Shown: positions 26,876-27,508 of the stretch, in pieces | Layout of the letters: every line of letters begins with the position of its first letter | How positions within the stretch are numbered: the stretch's first letter is position 1 | Assembly (NCBI GenBank): GCA_020650975.1 | Contig: JAIPMN010003633.1 | Span: forward strand, 6,679 to 34,186 | DNA: 27,508 nucleotides | Reading direction: 5' to 3' | Source of the DNA: Apostichopus californicus | Taxonomy: Eukaryota > Echinodermata > Holothuroidea > Aspidochirotida > Stichopodidae | Notes under the pieces: model-generated | What the model was told of the DNA's origin: nothing | The model's database searches: none | What the model saw: the letters and a program-made list of their open reading frames with translations, nothing else | Position numbers and translations under genes: made by a program

Positions 26876-27508
26876 CATGTGACGATGATAGAATTAGAAA
26901 CTGTGATTGGCCTAATGTTGCTTTGATAGCTTTTAAGTTAAATCAAGACACAGACTGGTCAAGTCATTGTACATTACCATTTGTCTCTTCTTAGCTTTTT
27001 TTTAAGGTGTCAGACTTGAAAAGCTTCTTATTTCTGGCTCCCTTACACATCAATTACCTATGAGTTCTTCATTTTTTTGCCTCAAAACACTTGTATTGGG
27101 CCCTACATCCTTTGTATTTCATGTAGGCTATGTGATGTTTGATGTTGATAGAAATAAATTGAATTGATTTGAACCTTATGTCACGGTTATGTTACTAGGC
27201 TAGACCGTCTACAATAGTAAAATGTAATGCGGACGTGATCCAGCCAAAGACAATTATTAGAAATTGGGCCTAGCTCTAGACCAGGCATAAGCAAATGTTA
27301 CACTCAGATCTAAGCTAACGTGCGCCCAACTTAGGACTAACAAGTTAGGTCTAAAGTAGGCTAGGTCTCTAGTTAATTTGTACAGTACCAACTACTAAGT
27401 ATAGTCAGTATTGCTAATTTCGGAACACTGGCAATTTCGGACACCCCTAAGAAATGCACGATTTCACCATGACAACCTACAGGAAGAGCCAAATTTCACC
27501 AAAAAGTA
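26876..27508. other. Non-coding 3' end of the window
   Basis: No EGF-like exon, tandem array or clear element end is recognised. A palindrome-rich stretch with repeated CTAG motifs (about 27190-27370) is notable only for composition. The intron after exon 26, if this is an intron, therefore exceeds 2.7 kb, much longer than any other in the window. Confidence 0.55.

Overview
The window is animal genomic DNA. It has AT-rich introns of 0.4-1.3 kb, GT-AG splice sites, many private minisatellites, a tRNA-derived SINE and several non-autonomous hAT-type DNA transposons. The protein style (long chains of single-exon EGF-like domains) and the repeat types fit a marine invertebrate deuterostome. An echinoderm is my best guess, but this is an inference from style, not an identification.

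From position 208 to 24769 the plus strand carries the middle of one large gene. I can define 26 consecutive internal exons. Each encodes exactly one six-cysteine EGF-like domain, and each begins and ends in phase 1 (two bases of a split codon at the start, one at the end). Exon lengths run from 120s to 147 nt, total 3399 nt or 1133 codons. Neither the start (signal peptide) nor the end of the gene is in the window. The first exon enters from an upstream exon, and the last ends in a good donor followed by more than 2.7 kb of non-coding DNA. Several exons (10, 13, 15, 16, 18 and 20) contain no suitable internal ATG and are easily missed by ORF calling. I found them by splice sites, frame and cysteine spacing.

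The EGF domains change along the array. Exons 1-3 carry a calcium-binding style N-terminus (DxNEC or a near variant). Exons 4-7 are transitional. Exons 8-15 form a compact family (NE-x-C before the third cysteine, mostly ending GxCQ). Exons 17-18 share an IGSNDC motif. Exons 21-24 form a second family with the first two cysteines only four residues apart and NPC/SPC motifs. This suggests growth of the array by local exon duplication. The product is probably a secreted or membrane-anchored extracellular protein, but I do not assign a gene name.

The introns hold the second story. Many contain their own unrelated tandem repeat (units of about 10, 22, 37, 40, 57, 66, 77, 100, 107 and 202 bp). They also hold a SINE next to exon 7 and hAT-like MITEs with 12-16 bp terminal inverted repeats and 8-bp target duplications in introns 13 and 18. 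Two more hAT-like MITEs sit inside a larger inverted-repeat element in the 3' flank. A pair of about 135-bp dispersed repeats (7696 and 25001) and a 74-nt near-perfect hairpin (26802) complete the picture. No bacterial-type operon, CRISPR array, rRNA or functional tRNA gene was found.
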